Shown here: piece by piece, positions 37,608 through 47,183 of the stretch
Layout: every line of letters begins with the position of its first letter
Position numbering within the stretch: the stretch's first letter is position 1
Source: Glaesserella australis
GTDB taxonomy: Bacteria; Pseudomonadota; Gammaproteobacteria; Enterobacterales; Pasteurellaceae
DNA: 64,000 bases
Direction of reading: 5' to 3'
Assembly: GCF_003260095.1 (NCBI RefSeq)
Contig: NZ_PTPX01000002.1
Coordinates: 116,330-180,329, forward strand
The notes under the pieces: generated by a model
Database searches by the model: none
What the model was told of the DNA's origin: nothing
What the model saw: only the letters and a program-made list of their open reading frames with translations
Translations under genes and position numbers: made by a program

Positions 37608-38693
37608 TTAAGGAGTATCTTTTAGTGCATTCTCATTTTTGGTGATAAACATCGCATCACCGTAGCTGAAAAAGCGGTATTGGCTTTCAACGGCGTGTTG
37701 ATAAGCGTTCATACAATTTTTAAAGCCTGCAAAAGCGGAAACCAACATAATTAAGGTCGATTCGGGTAAATGGAAATTGGTGACTAACGCATCAACAATA
37801 CGGAATGTTTTACCTGGGTAGAGAAAAATAGCGGTATCTGAATAGAATGGCGCAATTAATTTCCCTTCTTTTTCAGCGGCTTGTGCGGCACTTTCAATAG
37901 AGCGAACAGAGGTCGTACCGACGCAAATTACACGTTTGCCTTTCGCTTTTGTCTCTAAAATCTTATCGACAACTTCTTGAGAAACTTCTGCATATTCAGC
38001 GTGCATTTTATGTTCTTCAATGGTTTCCACTCGCACGGGTTGAAAAGTACCTGCGCCAACATGAAGCGTAACAAAGGCAGTTTGAACGCCTTTGTCTTGC
38101 AATTTTTGTAGCATTTGATTATCAAAGTGTAAGCCAGCGGTTGGTGCGGCGACTGCGCCTAACACTTTGCTATAAACCGTTTGATAACGCTCTTGATCGG
38201 CATCTTCATCAGGGCGGTCGATATAAGGCGGTAGTGGCATGTGACCTGCTTGTTGTAATAGGTCAAAGAGTGGCTTATCCGCTTCAAATTTTAGCTCAAA
38301 TAACGCATCATGGCGGGCAACCATGATCGCTTTAAAACCATGAGCTTCACCTAATTTATCTTCGCCTAAGAAAATTTCGGCATTTTCTTTCGGGGCTTTT
38401 GATGAACGGATATGAGCAAGGCAGCGGTGTTCATCTAATACACGCTCAACTAAGACTTCTAATTTTCCGCCGCTGGCTTTACGTCCATAAAGACGAGCGG
38501 GGATTACTCGGGTATTGTTGAAAATCAGTAAATCGCCTGCGTTGATATGTTCAAGTAAATCATTAAATTGTTGATCTTGATAAACGCCAGTATTACCGTT
38601 GAGATAAAGCAAACGGCTGGCACTGCGTTCTGCCGTTGGATAACGGGCAATGAGTTCGTCAGGTAAGTCAAAATGGAAATCGGTTACACGCAC
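37608..38693 (-). CDS. queA: tRNA preQ1(34) S-adenosylmethionine ribosyltransferase-isomerase
   Basis: Transfers the ribosyl part of SAM to preQ1 in tRNA, making epoxyqueuosine. Length is 361 aa. Motifs: N-terminal [30 protein letters not shown], and the conserved [12 protein letters not shown] and [13 protein letters not shown]. It acts after queF, which is also in the window. Its stop codon directly adjoins the comEC stop, and no terminator hairpin separates the two genes. Confidence 0.97.
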   Translation of the reverse strand: MRVTDFHFDLPDELIARYPTAERSASRLLYLNGNTGVYQDQQFNDLLEHINAGDLLIFNNTRVIPARLYGRKASGGKLEVLVERVLDEHRCLAHIRSSKAPKENAEIFLGEDKLGEAHGFKAIMVARHDALFELKFEADKPLFDLLQQAGHMPLPPYIDRPDEDADQERYQTVYSKVLGAVAAPTAGLHFDNQMLQKLQDKGVQTAFVTLHVGAGTFQPVRVETIEEHKMHAEYAEVSQEVVDKILETKAKGKRVICVGTTSVRSIESAAQAAEKEGKLIAPFYSDTAIFLYPGKTFRIVDALVTNFHLPESTLIMLVSAFAGFKNCMNAYQHAVESQYRFFSYGDAMFITKNENALKDTP

Positions 38694-38796
38694 AATAGTT
38701 CCTTAATTATTTTTGAATAAAGAAGGACACCAGCAGGTGCCCTTAGGTAAAATGGGATAATTTGTAAATTTATAGATAAATCTGACCGCTTGCAAG

Positions 38797-39861
38797 TTAA
38801 ACCTGATTTTCTTCATTGGTAGGTAGGGCATTAATAACGGCTTTGACGAGAGTTGCCAAAGGAATCGCAAAAAAAACTCCCCAAAATCCCCATAACCCAC
38901 CAAAAATTAATACCGCAATAATGATAGTAAGCGGGTGTAAATTCACGGCTTCAGAGAATAAAAATGGCACAACAAGGTTACCATCAAGCAATTGGCTAAT
39001 CACAAATGCGAGTAGCAAATAATAAAAATCGGGAGAGAGACCAAATTGAAATAGTGCCACTAATGCGACAGGAATTGTCACAATCACTGCGCCAATATAA
39101 GGTACAAGAACCGATAAACCAACTGCAACAGAAAGGAGTAGCGGATAATGTAAATCAAAGAATAAGAAGATAATATAAGTCGCTACGCCAACAATAAGAA
39201 TCTCTAAAAATTTTCCACGGATATAGTTTGCGATTTGTAACTGCATTTCTCCCCATACTCGCGTAGCAAGACGACGATTTTTAGGCATAAAACGAGAAAC
39301 GGAGCGCATAAAAAGCGTTTTATCTTTGAGTAAGAAAAAAACCATTAATGGCACAAGAAAGGCGTAAATACCTAACCCAACTAAACTAACAATAGAATTA
39401 AGAGAGAAAGCTAATAGTGAATCCCCAAAGGCAAGAATTTTAGTTTTTGTACTTGCCATTAGAGAATCTAACATAGCATAGTCAATTAATTCAGGATAAT
39501 GCTCTGGCAATGCTTCAAGCCACGCATTAAGCAGATTAAACATACTTGGTAAATCTTTCAGGAATGTCATCGCTTGACTCCATAGTGTTGGAAGCATGAC
39601 GACAAATAAAAAGACAGAAATAGAGATAAATCCGCCTAATACAATAATTAGGCTAAGTATTCTTGGAAATTTAAATTTTGTGGTAAGAAAACGAATAGGC
39701 CATTCAAGCAGATAGGCGAAAACAATAGCGATCAATAAAGGCATCAATAGATCGCTAAAGAAATAAATAATCCCAAAACCGATGATTAAGATCGCAAGTA
39801 GAGCAACAATTTGTGGATCAGTAAATTTTTGTCTATACCAATCCTTGAACATTTCGAACAT
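38797..39861 (-). CDS. AI-2E (PerM/TqsA) family membrane transporter
   Basis: Polytopic inner-membrane protein, 354 aa, with about seven or eight hydrophobic segments, an early pair at 20-80 and the family block [18 protein letters not shown] near residue 255. Known members export autoinducer-2 or act as ion antiporters, but for this PerM-like subgroup the substrate is not established. Followed by queA on the same strand after 103 bases containing an uptake signal. Confidence 0.88.
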   Translation of the reverse strand: MFEMFKDWYRQKFTDPQIVALLAILIIGFGIIYFFSDLLMPLLIAIVFAYLLEWPIRFLTTKFKFPRILSLIIVLGGFISISVFLFVVMLPTLWSQAMTFLKDLPSMFNLLNAWLEALPEHYPELIDYAMLDSLMASTKTKILAFGDSLLAFSLNSIVSLVGLGIYAFLVPLMVFFLLKDKTLFMRSVSRFMPKNRRLATRVWGEMQLQIANYIRGKFLEILIVGVATYIIFLFFDLHYPLLLSVAVGLSVLVPYIGAVIVTIPVALVALFQFGLSPDFYYLLLAFVISQLLDGNLVVPFLFSEAVNLHPLTIIIAVLIFGGLWGFWGVFFAIPLATLVKAVINALPTNEENQV

Positions 39862-39920
39862 AATTTTTCCTGTCGTGATTTGCGTTATTTATTGTTATTG
39901 TGGTGGATAACGTTGTGATA

Positions 39921-39950
39921 AAAAGGGTACGAATTAACGTACCCTATTTT
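39921..39950 (-). terminator. Terminator of the methyltransferase gene
   Basis: AGGGTACG / CGTACCCT arms (39924-39931, 39937-39944), loop AATTA, with A-run on the left and T-run on the right, so it can work on both strands. It stops transcription of the methyltransferase gene before the AI-2E family gene. Confidence 0.82.
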
Positions 39951-39956
39951 TTATGG

Positions 39957-40712
39957 TTATTTTTGGCTACAAACAGCAATAAATCCCAGTTGGTTTTCTG
40001 GATCATTAAAAGTTTGGAACATTTTTTTAAACGTATCGCGATTTTCAGGTTTTAAGGCATTACCGACAACTTTCATTGCCCCTAAAACACCTTCATCCTG
40101 AATTAAACCTTTTGGTGAAAGTAAACTCATTTCACCGCTAAATGTTTCTACATTACGAAAACCACAGTTTAAGAATGTCTCTTTCCAATCCTGTTTGTTT
40201 AACGGTGCGACTGTCGTATTAATTGCTTCACGAAGTTTTTCAATCACTTCATCCGCATTCTCGCCATTAACCAGTAAGTCATGAGTGAGTAATAAACCAT
40301 TTGGTTTGAGTACACGTAAGTATTCTTTAATTGCTTTTTCTTTTGCTTCTTGTGGCAACATGGTTAACATTGCTTCATTAATCACAATATCAAAACTATT
40401 GTCTTCAAAAGGTAGCTTAGTTGCATTTGCACGTTGAACTTGAACGAGTTCTTCTACTTTATGTTCTTTAATATTTTGGCGTGCTTTCTCTAACGATTCT
40501 TCATCAAGATCGATACCGATCACATGGCAGCCAAATTGTTGTGCAATTTCAATTGCTGTCGTTGCCATATTACAGGCAATCTCAAGCACTTTTTTATCTT
40601 TACGAAAATCGCCATTAGCAATAAGCCAATCTGTTGCTACTTTGCCACCCGGGCGTAAACGTGTTTTACCCAAACGAGCTAAGAAATGGTGTCCAACTTC
40701 TTCTTTTTTCAT
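39957..40712 (-). CDS. Class I SAM-dependent methyltransferase, substrate unknown
   Basis: Soluble Rossmann-fold methyltransferase, 251 aa. Motif I reads VLEIACNMATTAIEIA, so the usual GxGxG is not present, while the acidic end of strand 2 (VIGIDLDEESL) and motif after strand 4 (FDIVINEAMLTML) look normal. By eye it belongs with Methyltransf_11/UbiE-like small-molecule enzymes. Flanked by its own terminator and an uptake signal upstream, it gives no operon clue. Small-molecule or quinone-like substrates are possible; I do not assign one. Confidence 0.85.
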   Translation of the reverse strand: MKKEEVGHHFLARLGKTRLRPGGKVATDWLIANGDFRKDKKVLEIACNMATTAIEIAQQFGCHVIGIDLDEESLEKARQNIKEHKVEELVQVQRANATKLPFEDNSFDIVINEAMLTMLPQEAKEKAIKEYLRVLKPNGLLLTHDLLVNGENADEVIEKLREAINTTVAPLNKQDWKETFLNCGFRNVETFSGEMSLLSPKGLIQDEGVLGAMKVVGNALKPENRDTFKKMFQTFNDPENQLGFIAVCSQK

Positions 40713-40930
40713 ATCAACCTCATTTGTAAAAAATTGTGAATATCTGACCGCTTGAACAATAGATAGTTCGATTAGACGGAATAGCTTGATTATACTGCTT
40801 TTTTATCTGTTCTTATATACAAATACTTCGTTTTTTGGCAGAATTTGTTATCGATCTAATTAAATAGGTTGAACGGTGCAGATATCATGCCTGATATCTT
40901 ACAAAGATATTTATATAAGAAGGATAAAAA

Positions 40931-41119
40931 ATGAAAAAACAAATAAAAACAATCAGCTATGCGCATGAGCGTGGTGAAATCCAAGACAGTGCTATAAAAG
41001 CTTTGGTGACAGATAAATTATTTCGAAGTCGAGTAGAGCGTAATCGTAAAGGTAAGGGAAGTTATCAACGAAATGCGAAACATCGCAAAGGGGAAAACCC
41101 ATTTAAAAGTGTTCAATAG
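40931..41119 (+). CDS. arfA: Alternative ribosome-rescue factor ArfA
   Basis: Small protein (62 aa) that enters stalled ribosomes lacking a stop codon and recruits RF2. It matches the ArfA core: [31 protein letters not shown] (conserved D-N/S-AI-AL-D-LF-R-RV pattern and KGKGSY), then a basic tail. It lacks the hydrophobic C-terminal extension that targets full-length E. coli ArfA for degradation. An AAGAAGG ribosome site lies upstream. Its last codons form the left arm of a 15-bp hairpin that spans the stop codon, which fits the known control of arfA through nonstop mRNA and tmRNA. The leader (40881-40910) can form alternative small hairpins around GATATC words. Confidence 0.9.
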   Translation: MKKQIKTISYAHERGEIQDSAIKALVTDKLFRSRVERNRKGKGSYQRNAKHRKGENPFKSVQ

Positions 41120-41142
41120 AATGTTTTTAAATGGGTTTTTTC
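41094..41142. terminator. Hairpin-terminator overlapping the end of arfA
   Basis: Perfect 15-bp arms at 41094-41108 (inside the arfA coding region, AAAACCCATTTAAAA) and 41125-41139, with the arfA stop codon TAG (41117-41119) in the 16-base loop, followed by T-rich sequence. It also faces the convergent ispF stop at 41147. Confidence 0.85.
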
Positions 41143-41146
41143 TTTG

Positions 41147-41623
41147 CTATTTTTTGATAAGTAGTGCAACGGCTTCGCAAGCAATGCCTTCACCACGCCC
41201 AGTAAATCCGAGCTTTTCTGTGGTTGTCGCTTTCACATTGACTTGAGAAATGTCGCAGTTGAGATCAATAGCGATCGTTTGACGCATTTGATCGATATAA
41301 GGGCGCATTTTAGGCGCTTGAGCAATGATAGTGACATCTACATTTCCTACCTTATAGCCAACTTCTTGCACTTGACGATAAGCTTCAATTAATAGTTTTC
41401 GGCTATCGGCATTTTTATACTGCATATCGGTATCAGGAAAGAGTTTGCCAATATCACCTAAAGCGACAGCACCAAGTAGCGCATCGGTTAAGGCGTGTAA
41501 TGCAACATCCCCATCGCTGTGTGCGATAAAGCCTGTATGATATGGCACAGCAACACCACAAATCATTAACGGACGATCTTGCCCGAATGCATGAACATCA
41601 AAACCGTGTCCAATTCGAATCAT
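41147..41623 (-). CDS. ispF: 2-C-methyl-D-erythritol 2,4-cyclodiphosphate synthase
   Basis: Fifth MEP-pathway enzyme; trimer with zinc site. Length is 158 aa. Metal ligands Asp9 and His11 lie in [27 protein letters not shown] and the C-terminal [17 protein letters not shown] are characteristic. Four bases after ispD in the order ftsB-ispD-ispF, as in many gammaproteobacteria. Confidence 0.97.
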   Translation of the reverse strand: MIRIGHGFDVHAFGQDRPLMICGVAVPYHTGFIAHSDGDVALHALTDALLGAVALGDIGKLFPDTDMQYKNADSRKLLIEAYRQVQEVGYKVGNVDVTIIAQAPKMRPYIDQMRQTIAIDLNCDISQVNVKATTTEKLGFTGRGEGIACEAVALLIKK

Positions 41624-41627
41624 GTTT

Positions 41628-42308
41628 TTATCCTCGTGTTAAATAAAATTCGGCAAGAGCCAAGTCTTCGGGGCGAGTAACTTTAATATTGTCACTACGT
41701 CCATTGACTAGCTGTGGATGAAACCCAGCAAATTCCATGGCAGACGCTTCATCAGTTACATTTAAACCTTTATCAAAGGCGGATTGTAACGCCTGTTGAA
41801 GTTGGGCTGTTGGGAAAAATTGTGGAGTTAATGCATGCCACAATGTTGAACGATCTTCAGTATGCGAAATTTGAGTGCCTGTTGCACGCTTCATGGTATC
41901 AATAGCTGGAGTGGCTAAAATAGCACCATGCTCATCAGTAATTTGCAAAATATTATCTAAATCTGACCGCTTAAGACAAGGTCTAGCAGCATCATGTACT
42001 AATACCCAAGAAGATTTATCTTTAATGGCATTGAGTGCATTAAATACGGAATGAGCTCGAGTTTCTCCACCAAAAACGATCTGAATTTTAGGCGATTTGA
42101 GTAATGCAATATCCCGATAATATTCATCATTTTTTGATACGGCGACAATAATTTGATTGATAGTGGGGTGATCAATAAAAGTTTGTACTGTATGCTCTAG
42201 TAAAGTTTTACCTAATAACATTAAGTATTGTTTAGGCACTGAGACATTCATTCGGCTCCCTATGCCTGATGCAGGGATGATTGCAATAATATTTCTATTC
42301 GTATTCAT
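41628..42308 (-). CDS. ispD: 2-C-methyl-D-erythritol 4-phosphate cytidylyltransferase
   Basis: Third MEP-pathway enzyme, adds CMP to MEP. Length is 226 aa. CTP loop [20 protein letters not shown], the [11 protein letters not shown] motif and the C-terminal [18 protein letters not shown] are all present; the CTP loop has Ser-Gly-Ile where E. coli has Ala-Gly-Phe, a mild variant. Its ATG overlaps the ftsB stop by one base. Confidence 0.97.
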   Translation of the reverse strand: MNTNRNIIAIIPASGIGSRMNVSVPKQYLMLLGKTLLEHTVQTFIDHPTINQIIVAVSKNDEYYRDIALLKSPKIQIVFGGETRAHSVFNALNAIKDKSSWVLVHDAARPCLKRSDLDNILQITDEHGAILATPAIDTMKRATGTQISHTEDRSTLWHALTPQFFPTAQLQQALQSAFDKGLNVTDEASAMEFAGFHPQLVNGRSDNIKVTRPEDLALAEFYLTRG

Positions 42309-42589
42309 TAACGTTGTTCTCTCGGGACAATACGATAGAAAACTTCATCGGGCTTGACCATTTCACGATCTAACCTAGCTCTTTCTTCTAGTGCATTGAC
42401 ACCATTCTTTAAGTCTTCAATTTCTGCTTGTATAAGCTGATTACGGGCAATGAGTTTTTCATTATCTTCTTTGAGTATTGCTACATTATTTTCAATTTGT
42501 TGATAGTCGAGTAAACCATTTTGTCCGAACCAAAAGAAGTATTGAAATATTGCAAGGATCAATGCAAGTGAAACAATTAATAATCTCAT
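42308..42589 (-). CDS. ftsB: Cell division protein FtsB
   Basis: Bitopic divisome protein that forms a complex with FtsL and FtsQ. Length is 93 aa: one N-terminal membrane helix (residues 3-20), then a coiled coil (about 28-65, [21 protein letters not shown]) and a short tail with FYRIVPRE. First gene of ftsB-ispD-ispF, divergent from pckA. Confidence 0.95.
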   Translation of the reverse strand: MRLLIVSLALILAIFQYFFWFGQNGLLDYQQIENNVAILKEDNEKLIARNQLIQAEIEDLKNGVNALEERARLDREMVKPDEVFYRIVPREQR

Positions 42590-42768
42590 AGTGATTTCCT
42601 ATAAAAAGACAATGCTATTGTACAACGAAATATCGAAAAACTTATCTAGATCAAAAAAAATGTTTATAAATTCTTAAAAATTTGAAGTATGTAACATTTT
42701 TTTTTGGAGAAACGCTCTATAATTTGCATAGTTTTTAATTTTAATCTTTATTCATATGAGGTGATTCT

Positions 42769-44379
42769 ATGTTAAATCGAGTTGAACAAGAGCTTGCACT
42801 TTTAGGCATTACCAATGTAAAAGAGATTGTTTATAACCCAAGTTATGAACAGCTTTTTGAAGAAGAGATGAAACCTGAATTGCAAGGGTACGAGAAAGGT
42901 CGTTTAACGACTTCAGGTGCGGTTGCTGTAGATACTGGGATCTTTACTGGTCGTTCACCGAAAGACAAATTCATCGTTTTAGATGAAAACACCAAAGACA
43001 CTGTTTGGTGGACAAGTGACGAAGTGAAAAACGATAACAAACCAATGAGCCAATCAACTTGGCAAAGCATCAAAGAGCTTGTCACTAATCAATTGTCTAA
43101 CAAACGCTTATTTGTTATTGACGCATTCTGCGGTGCAAACCCAGACAGCCGTGTTGCCGTGCGTATTGTAACAGAAGTAGCGTGGCAAGCACACTTTGTG
43201 AAAAATATGTTTATTCGCCCAAGCGAAGCAGAATTAGCCAACTTCACCCCAGATTTCGTGGTAATGAACGGCTCTAAAGTCACCAACCCGAACTGGAAAG
43301 AGCAAGGCTTAAATTCTGAAAACTTTGTGGCATTCAACATCACAGAAAAAATCCAATTAATCGGCGGTACTTGGTACGGCGGTGAGATGAAAAAAGGCTT
43401 ATTCTCACTAATGAACTACTGGTTACCATTAAAAGGCATTGCGTCAATGCACTGTTCTGCAAACGTAGGTGAAGACGGCGATGTTGCAGTATTCTTCGGT
43501 TTATCAGGCACAGGTAAAACCACACTTTCAACGGATCCAAAACGTAAATTAATCGGTGATGACGAACACGGTTGGGACGATGACGGCGTATTCAACTACG
43601 AGGGCGGTTGCTATGCGAAAACCATTAACCTTTCAGAAGAAAACGAGCCAGATATCTATCGTGCAATCAAACGTGATGCGTTATTAGAAAACGTAGTAGT
43701 ACGTGAAGATGGTTCTATCGACTTCGCAGACGGTTCAAAAACCGAAAATACCCGTGTTTCTTACCCAATTTATCACATTGACAACATTGTTGAACCAGTC
43801 TCAAAAGCAGGTCACGCAACCAAAGTGATCTTCTTAACCGCAGACGCATTCGGTGTGTTACCACCTGTTTCTAAATTAACGCCAGAGCAAACCAAATACT
43901 ACTTCTTATCTGGTTTCACAGCGAAATTAGCAGGCACAGAGCGTGGTGTAACTGAGCCAACCCCAACCTTCTCTGCGTGTTTCGGTAAAGCGTTCTTATC
44001 ACTTCACCCAACACAATATGCAGAAGTATTAGTGAAACGTATGGAAGCATCAGGTGCTCAAGCATACTTAGTAAATACAGGTTGGAACGGTACAGGTAAA
44101 CGTATCTCAATCAAAGATACGCGTGGTATTATTGATGCAATTTTAGACGGTTCTATCGAAAAAACAGAAACCAAACAGCTTCCAATTTTCGACTTAGCTG
44201 TACCAACTTCATTACCAGGCGTAAATCCAGCGATTTTAGACCCGCGTGATACCTACGCAGACAAAGCTCAATGGCAAGCAAAAGCGGAAGATCTTGCAGG
44301 TCGTTTCGTGAAAAACTTCGAGCAATATGCAACCAATGACGAGGGCAAAGCATTAGTTGCGGCAGGTCCGAAACTCTAA
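42769..44379 (+). CDS. pckA: Phosphoenolpyruvate carboxykinase (ATP)
   Basis: Interconverts oxaloacetate and PEP; in Pasteurellaceae it can run in the CO2-fixing direction toward succinate. Length is 536 aa. The P-loop [11 protein letters not shown] starts at Gly244, kinase-2 motif is [16 protein letters not shown], and the substrate segment [10 protein letters not shown] is near the N-terminus. ATGAGGTG precedes the start. A TATAAT at 42718-42723 is a likely -10 box, about 50 bases before the ATG. Strong codon bias suggests high expression. Confidence 0.98.
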   Translation: MLNRVEQELALLGITNVKEIVYNPSYEQLFEEEMKPELQGYEKGRLTTSGAVAVDTGIFTGRSPKDKFIVLDENTKDTVWWTSDEVKNDNKPMSQSTWQSIKELVTNQLSNKRLFVIDAFCGANPDSRVAVRIVTEVAWQAHFVKNMFIRPSEAELANFTPDFVVMNGSKVTNPNWKEQGLNSENFVAFNITEKIQLIGGTWYGGEMKKGLFSLMNYWLPLKGIASMHCSANVGEDGDVAVFFGLSGTGKTTLSTDPKRKLIGDDEHGWDDDGVFNYEGGCYAKTINLSEENEPDIYRAIKRDALLENVVVREDGSIDFADGSKTENTRVSYPIYHIDNIVEPVSKAGHATKVIFLTADAFGVLPPVSKLTPEQTKYYFLSGFTAKLAGTERGVTEPTPTFSACFGKAFLSLHPTQYAEVLVKRMEASGAQAYLVNTGWNGTGKRISIKDTRGIIDAILDGSIEKTETKQLPIFDLAVPTSLPGVNPAILDPRDTYADKAQWQAKAEDLAGRFVKNFEQYATNDEGKALVAAGPKL

Positions 44380-44395
44380 TACTGAGCAGATAGTT

Positions 44396-44427
44396 AAAAA
44401 GGCTAGGTTTAACACCTAGCCTTTTTG
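44396..44427 (+). terminator. Intrinsic terminator of pckA
   Basis: AGGCTAGGT / ACCTAGCCT arms extended by A:T pairs (AAAAA..TTTTT), 5-base loop, 17 bases after the pckA stop; usable from both sides. Confidence 0.88.
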
Positions 44428-44441
44428 TATTAGAAACAACA

Positions 44442-44471
44442 TGTAGGGTGGACATCCTTGCCCACCCTACA
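44442..44471. repeat. TAGGGTGG-type palindrome
   Basis: TGTAGGGTGG and CCACCCTACA close a 30-base imperfect palindrome. The outer word is shared with the inverted pair at 14384-14449, so both belong to one repeat family. It lies between the pckA terminator and sirB2. Confidence 0.65.
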
Positions 44472-44494
44472 CAATGTCATATCGCAACATTCTA

Positions 44495-44839
44495 CTATTT
44501 TACCGTTGCGACCATCATCACCATCATAAAACTCACCACAGAGAGAATGAAGTGTTTGATAGAAAAACGTTGCCCTTTCTTAAAAGCTTTGGTTGCAAAA
44601 TAGGTATACATCACTAAGAAGAATAATTTCGCTAAAATCCAAGGCTGAATATCAAGTCCAAAATAGATAAAAATAGTCAAGCCTGTGACAAGCAATAATG
44701 TATCTACCGCATGTGGTGCGATTTTTAACACTTTATAAGCTCGCCAATCGACCATTTTTGCAGATAAAATCCCACGAACTAATAATAATGCCAAACTCAC
44801 ATAAGCCAAAACGACGTGTGAATAAAAAAGTACTTCCAT
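44495..44839 (-). CDS. SirB2-family membrane protein
   Basis: Small integral membrane protein, 114 aa, four hydrophobic helices, start MEVLFYSHVVLAYVSLALLL. Recognised as the SirB2/invasion gene expression up-regulator family by its H-x8-S-L-x3-RG pattern and DTLLLVTGL helix. The name comes from Salmonella and the molecular role is unknown. Seven bases after darP, so the two are co-transcribed. Confidence 0.82.
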   Translation of the reverse strand: MEVLFYSHVVLAYVSLALLLVRGILSAKMVDWRAYKVLKIAPHAVDTLLLVTGLTIFIYFGLDIQPWILAKLFFLVMYTYFATKAFKKGQRFSIKHFILSVVSFMMVMMVATVK

Positions 44840-44846
44840 ATTTGTC

Positions 44847-45380
44847 CTATTCTTGTTCTACAATCACTGATTTTAGGTATTGAAAAATTTCACGGTAATT
44901 TTTCGGTGGTTTATTCGCCTGTTTCTCTTTTTGCGCCATGCGAACTAAATTACGTAAATGTTGACGATCAAGTGTTGGGTATTCATCAACCAAGTTATTG
45001 ACCGCATTGTCACCTTGCACGATTAAATCATCACGAATTAATTCAAGTTTATGCAATAACGCTTGTTGTTGATTATGGCGATTTTCCACCTTATCTAGCG
45101 CTTCTTGAATCGGCTCATGATCGACATTGCGTAATAATTTACCGATGTATTGAATTTGACGACGGCGCGCTTCTAAACGTAAACGTTGTGCGAGTTCAAT
45201 CGCTTCACGCAAGGTGTCATCAATCGGCATTTTCGCAAGATTGGCTGAATTTAATTCAATCAAACTTGCCCCTAATTTTTTTAAATGTTCCGCATCACGC
45301 TTAATTTCACTTTTGCTGACCCAGATAATCTCTTCTTCATTATCTGTCCAATCGATTTCATCACGCTGTTTTCTTGCCAT
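44847..45380 (-). CDS. darP: Ribosome biogenesis protein DarP (YjgA, DUF615)
   Basis: Helical RNA-binding factor of late 50S subunit assembly, 177 aa, rich in charged residues. Conserved: N-terminal [46 protein letters not shown], and the C-terminal FQYLKSVI. Divergent from pmbA, the same pairing as in E. coli. Confidence 0.95.
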   Translation of the reverse strand: MARKQRDEIDWTDNEEEIIWVSKSEIKRDAEHLKKLGASLIELNSANLAKMPIDDTLREAIELAQRLRLEARRRQIQYIGKLLRNVDHEPIQEALDKVENRHNQQQALLHKLELIRDDLIVQGDNAVNNLVDEYPTLDRQHLRNLVRMAQKEKQANKPPKNYREIFQYLKSVIVEQE

Positions 45381-45511
45381 GATTATTCCTTCATCTTAAT
45401 AAAAATTTGCATAGTCTAGCAGAAATTTCAGGTAGAATGACGAGATTCCATAAAAACAACGTAAATTTGCAAAAAAATGGCGGGATCTCACCGCTTGTAA
45501 AAGGAAAAATT

Positions 45512-46861
45512 ATGTCGCTTATCAGCAAAGAAGAACTTCAACAGCAAGAAAAAACATTAAGAGATGCCGTTTCGATGGCACTAGAACTGGCTCAAAAAGC
45601 AGGAGCAACGGCAGAAGTGGGTGTAACTAAAGTGGCTGGGCTTTCTGTTTCAACACGTTTAGAGCAGACAGAAAACATTGAATTTAACAATGACGGTTCT
45701 TTAGGGATTTCAGTCTATTTAGGCAAGCGTAAAGGCAATGCATCCACATCGGATTTACAGCCAAAATCCATTCAACAAGCGGTCGAATCTGCGTTAGCGA
45801 TTGCAAAATATACGTCAGAAGATGAATTTGCAGGATTGGCTGATAAAGAGCTGATGGCATTTGATGCGCCCGATCTTGACCTTTATCACCAAGCGGAGAT
45901 CGATGTCGATCAAGCGGTTGAACTAGCGATTGAAGCAGAGCATTATGCACTAAATAGCGATGAACGTATTGTCAATAGCGATGGCGCAACTTTTAATTCT
46001 CACAGTGGCATTCGAGTCTATGGTAATACCCATGGGCTACTACAAAGTTACTTATCGAGCCGTTATTCGCTGTCTTGTAGTGTGATTTCAGCCTGTGAAG
46101 ATCAGCTAGAGCGTGATTATGAATACACTATCTCTCGTCAATTTGAAAAGTTAGCCGCACCAGAATGGGTGGGTAGACAAGCAGCAATTAAAGCAGTCGA
46201 TCGCCTAAATCCACAGAAATTAGCAACGTGCGAAGTCCCTGTCATTTTTTATAATGACATTGCAACGGGATTAATGGGGCATTTGGCAGGGGCAATTAGT
46301 GGCGGAGCCTTGTATCGTAAAGCTAGTTTTTTACAAGATAAATTGGGTGAACAGATTTTGCCGTCATGGTTTGAATTAACAGAAAAACCTCATCTTTTGC
46401 GTCAGTTAGCCTCATCGCCTTTTGATAGCGAAGGCGTTTATACAAGAGATCAGCAAATTATTAAAGATGGTGTACTTCAAACTTATTTATTGACCACCTA
46501 TAGCGCAAAGAAACTAGGTATGACAACCACGGGACATGCGGGCGGTATTCATAACTGGCTAGTAAAGCCTAATCGGACTGGCGGACTTTCTGCCTTATTA
46601 AAAGAGATGGGAACAGGATTACTTGTCACGGAAATGTTAGGCAGTGCGATTAATGGGGTAACAGGGGAGTATTCTCGAGGAGCGGCGGGCTTTTGGGTAG
46701 AAAATGGTGAAATTCAATATCCAGTCGCAGAAATTACCATAGCAGGACAGTTGCAAGATATGTTTAAAAATATGGTTGCGGTGGCTGATGATATCGAACA
46801 TCGTTCAAATATTCAAACAGGCTCTATTCTGCTAGATAAGTTAAAAATTTCTGGTGAATAA
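45512..46861 (+). CDS. pmbA: Metalloprotease PmbA (TldE)
   Basis: Partner subunit of the TldD/TldE protease, which matures peptides such as microcin B17 and degrades unfolded peptides. The ATG at 45512 gives 449 aa (E. coli 450) and has AAGGAA 7 bases before it; the frame upstream to 45407 is noncoding and carries an uptake signal (45490s). PmbA lacks the zinc motif of TldD, as here (no HExxxH seen). C-terminal GLLVTEMLGSAINGVTGEYSRGAAGFWVENG is diagnostic. No TldD gene in the window. Confidence 0.95.
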   Translation: MSLISKEELQQQEKTLRDAVSMALELAQKAGATAEVGVTKVAGLSVSTRLEQTENIEFNNDGSLGISVYLGKRKGNASTSDLQPKSIQQAVESALAIAKYTSEDEFAGLADKELMAFDAPDLDLYHQAEIDVDQAVELAIEAEHYALNSDERIVNSDGATFNSHSGIRVYGNTHGLLQSYLSSRYSLSCSVISACEDQLERDYEYTISRQFEKLAAPEWVGRQAAIKAVDRLNPQKLATCEVPVIFYNDIATGLMGHLAGAISGGALYRKASFLQDKLGEQILPSWFELTEKPHLLRQLASSPFDSEGVYTRDQQIIKDGVLQTYLLTTYSAKKLGMTTTGHAGGIHNWLVKPNRTGGLSALLKEMGTGLLVTEMLGSAINGVTGEYSRGAAGFWVENGEIQYPVAEITIAGQLQDMFKNMVAVADDIEHRSNIQTGSILLDKLKISGE

Positions 46862-46922
46862 TATTTTCTTTATGAGATAGATGTTCTTGATCTTTTTTTT
46901 GACCATTTAGAATGGTGTTTTA

Positions 46923-46950
46923 TTGACTTTAAAATACATTTATTTACAAT
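46923..46950 (+). promoter_or_regulatory. Sigma-70-type promoter of the candidate small RNA
   Basis: TTGACT (46923-46928), 16-base spacer, TACAAT (46945-46950), in a noncoding stretch after pmbA. The predicted start is about 46957. Confidence 0.6.
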
Positions 46951-46956
46951 GAGCCT

Positions 46957-47057
46957 TGTTTTGTTAAGGCACTAGCTATAACAAAGCACAGTCGTTAACT
47001 AAGAAAATTTTATTCATTTTTCCTTACGCCAAACAGATTACTGTTTGGCTTTTTTAT
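46957..47057 (+). ncRNA. Candidate small regulatory RNA between pmbA and agaR
   Basis: About 100 bases run from a good promoter to an intrinsic terminator (GCCAAACAG-ATTA-CTGTTTGGC plus TTTTTTATTTT) with no ORF. Elements in order: a 5' hairpin TTTGTTA / TAACAAA (46960-46966, 46979-46985), an A/U-rich open stretch ending ATTCATTTTTCC, and the terminator. This is the usual build of an Hfq-dependent sRNA. It is not a family I recognise. The alternative is a terminated leader of agaR, but a CRP site and operator follow the terminator, so agaR seems to have its own promoter. Confidence 0.5.
47028..47056 (+). terminator. Intrinsic terminator upstream of agaR
   Basis: Perfect 9-bp arms with ATTA loop (47028-47036 / 47041-47049) and a long T tail. 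It is 166 bases after pmbA, too far to be its normal terminator, and serves the candidate sRNA. Confidence 0.85.
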
Positions 47058-47069
47058 TTTGTAAATTTA

Positions 47070-47085
47070 TGTGATCTTCATCTCA
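47070..47085 (+). promoter_or_regulatory. Probable CRP site upstream of agaR
   Basis: TGTGA-TCTTCA-TCTCA matches TGTGA-N6-TCACA except one base. It lies 114 bases before agaR, next to the candidate AgaR operator, which fits catabolite control of a sugar operon. Confidence 0.55.
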
Positions 47086-47102
47086 TTTTTTAATAATTAC
47101 GT

Positions 47103-47145
47103 TTGCTTTCGTTTTTGGGTTTAAATACAATCAATTCGAAAGCAA
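47103..47145 (+). promoter_or_regulatory. Candidate AgaR operator (inverted TTGCTTTCG)
   Basis: TTGCTTTCG (47103-47111) and its exact complement CGAAAGCAA (47137-47145), 34 bases centre to centre, about three helical turns. DeoR/AgaR-family operators are known for CTTTCG-like words. It lies 39-81 bases before the agaR start. Confidence 0.5.
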
Positions 47146-47183
47146 TCGTAGTATGCAGTGGTTGTTTTGATGTAGGAGAGAAA

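Noticed and set aside
42690-42706. Nine-T tract before pckA as a phase-variable repeat
   Set aside because: It is a single homopolymer in an A/T-rich promoter region, housekeeping genes are rarely phase-varied, and there is no second allele to compare.
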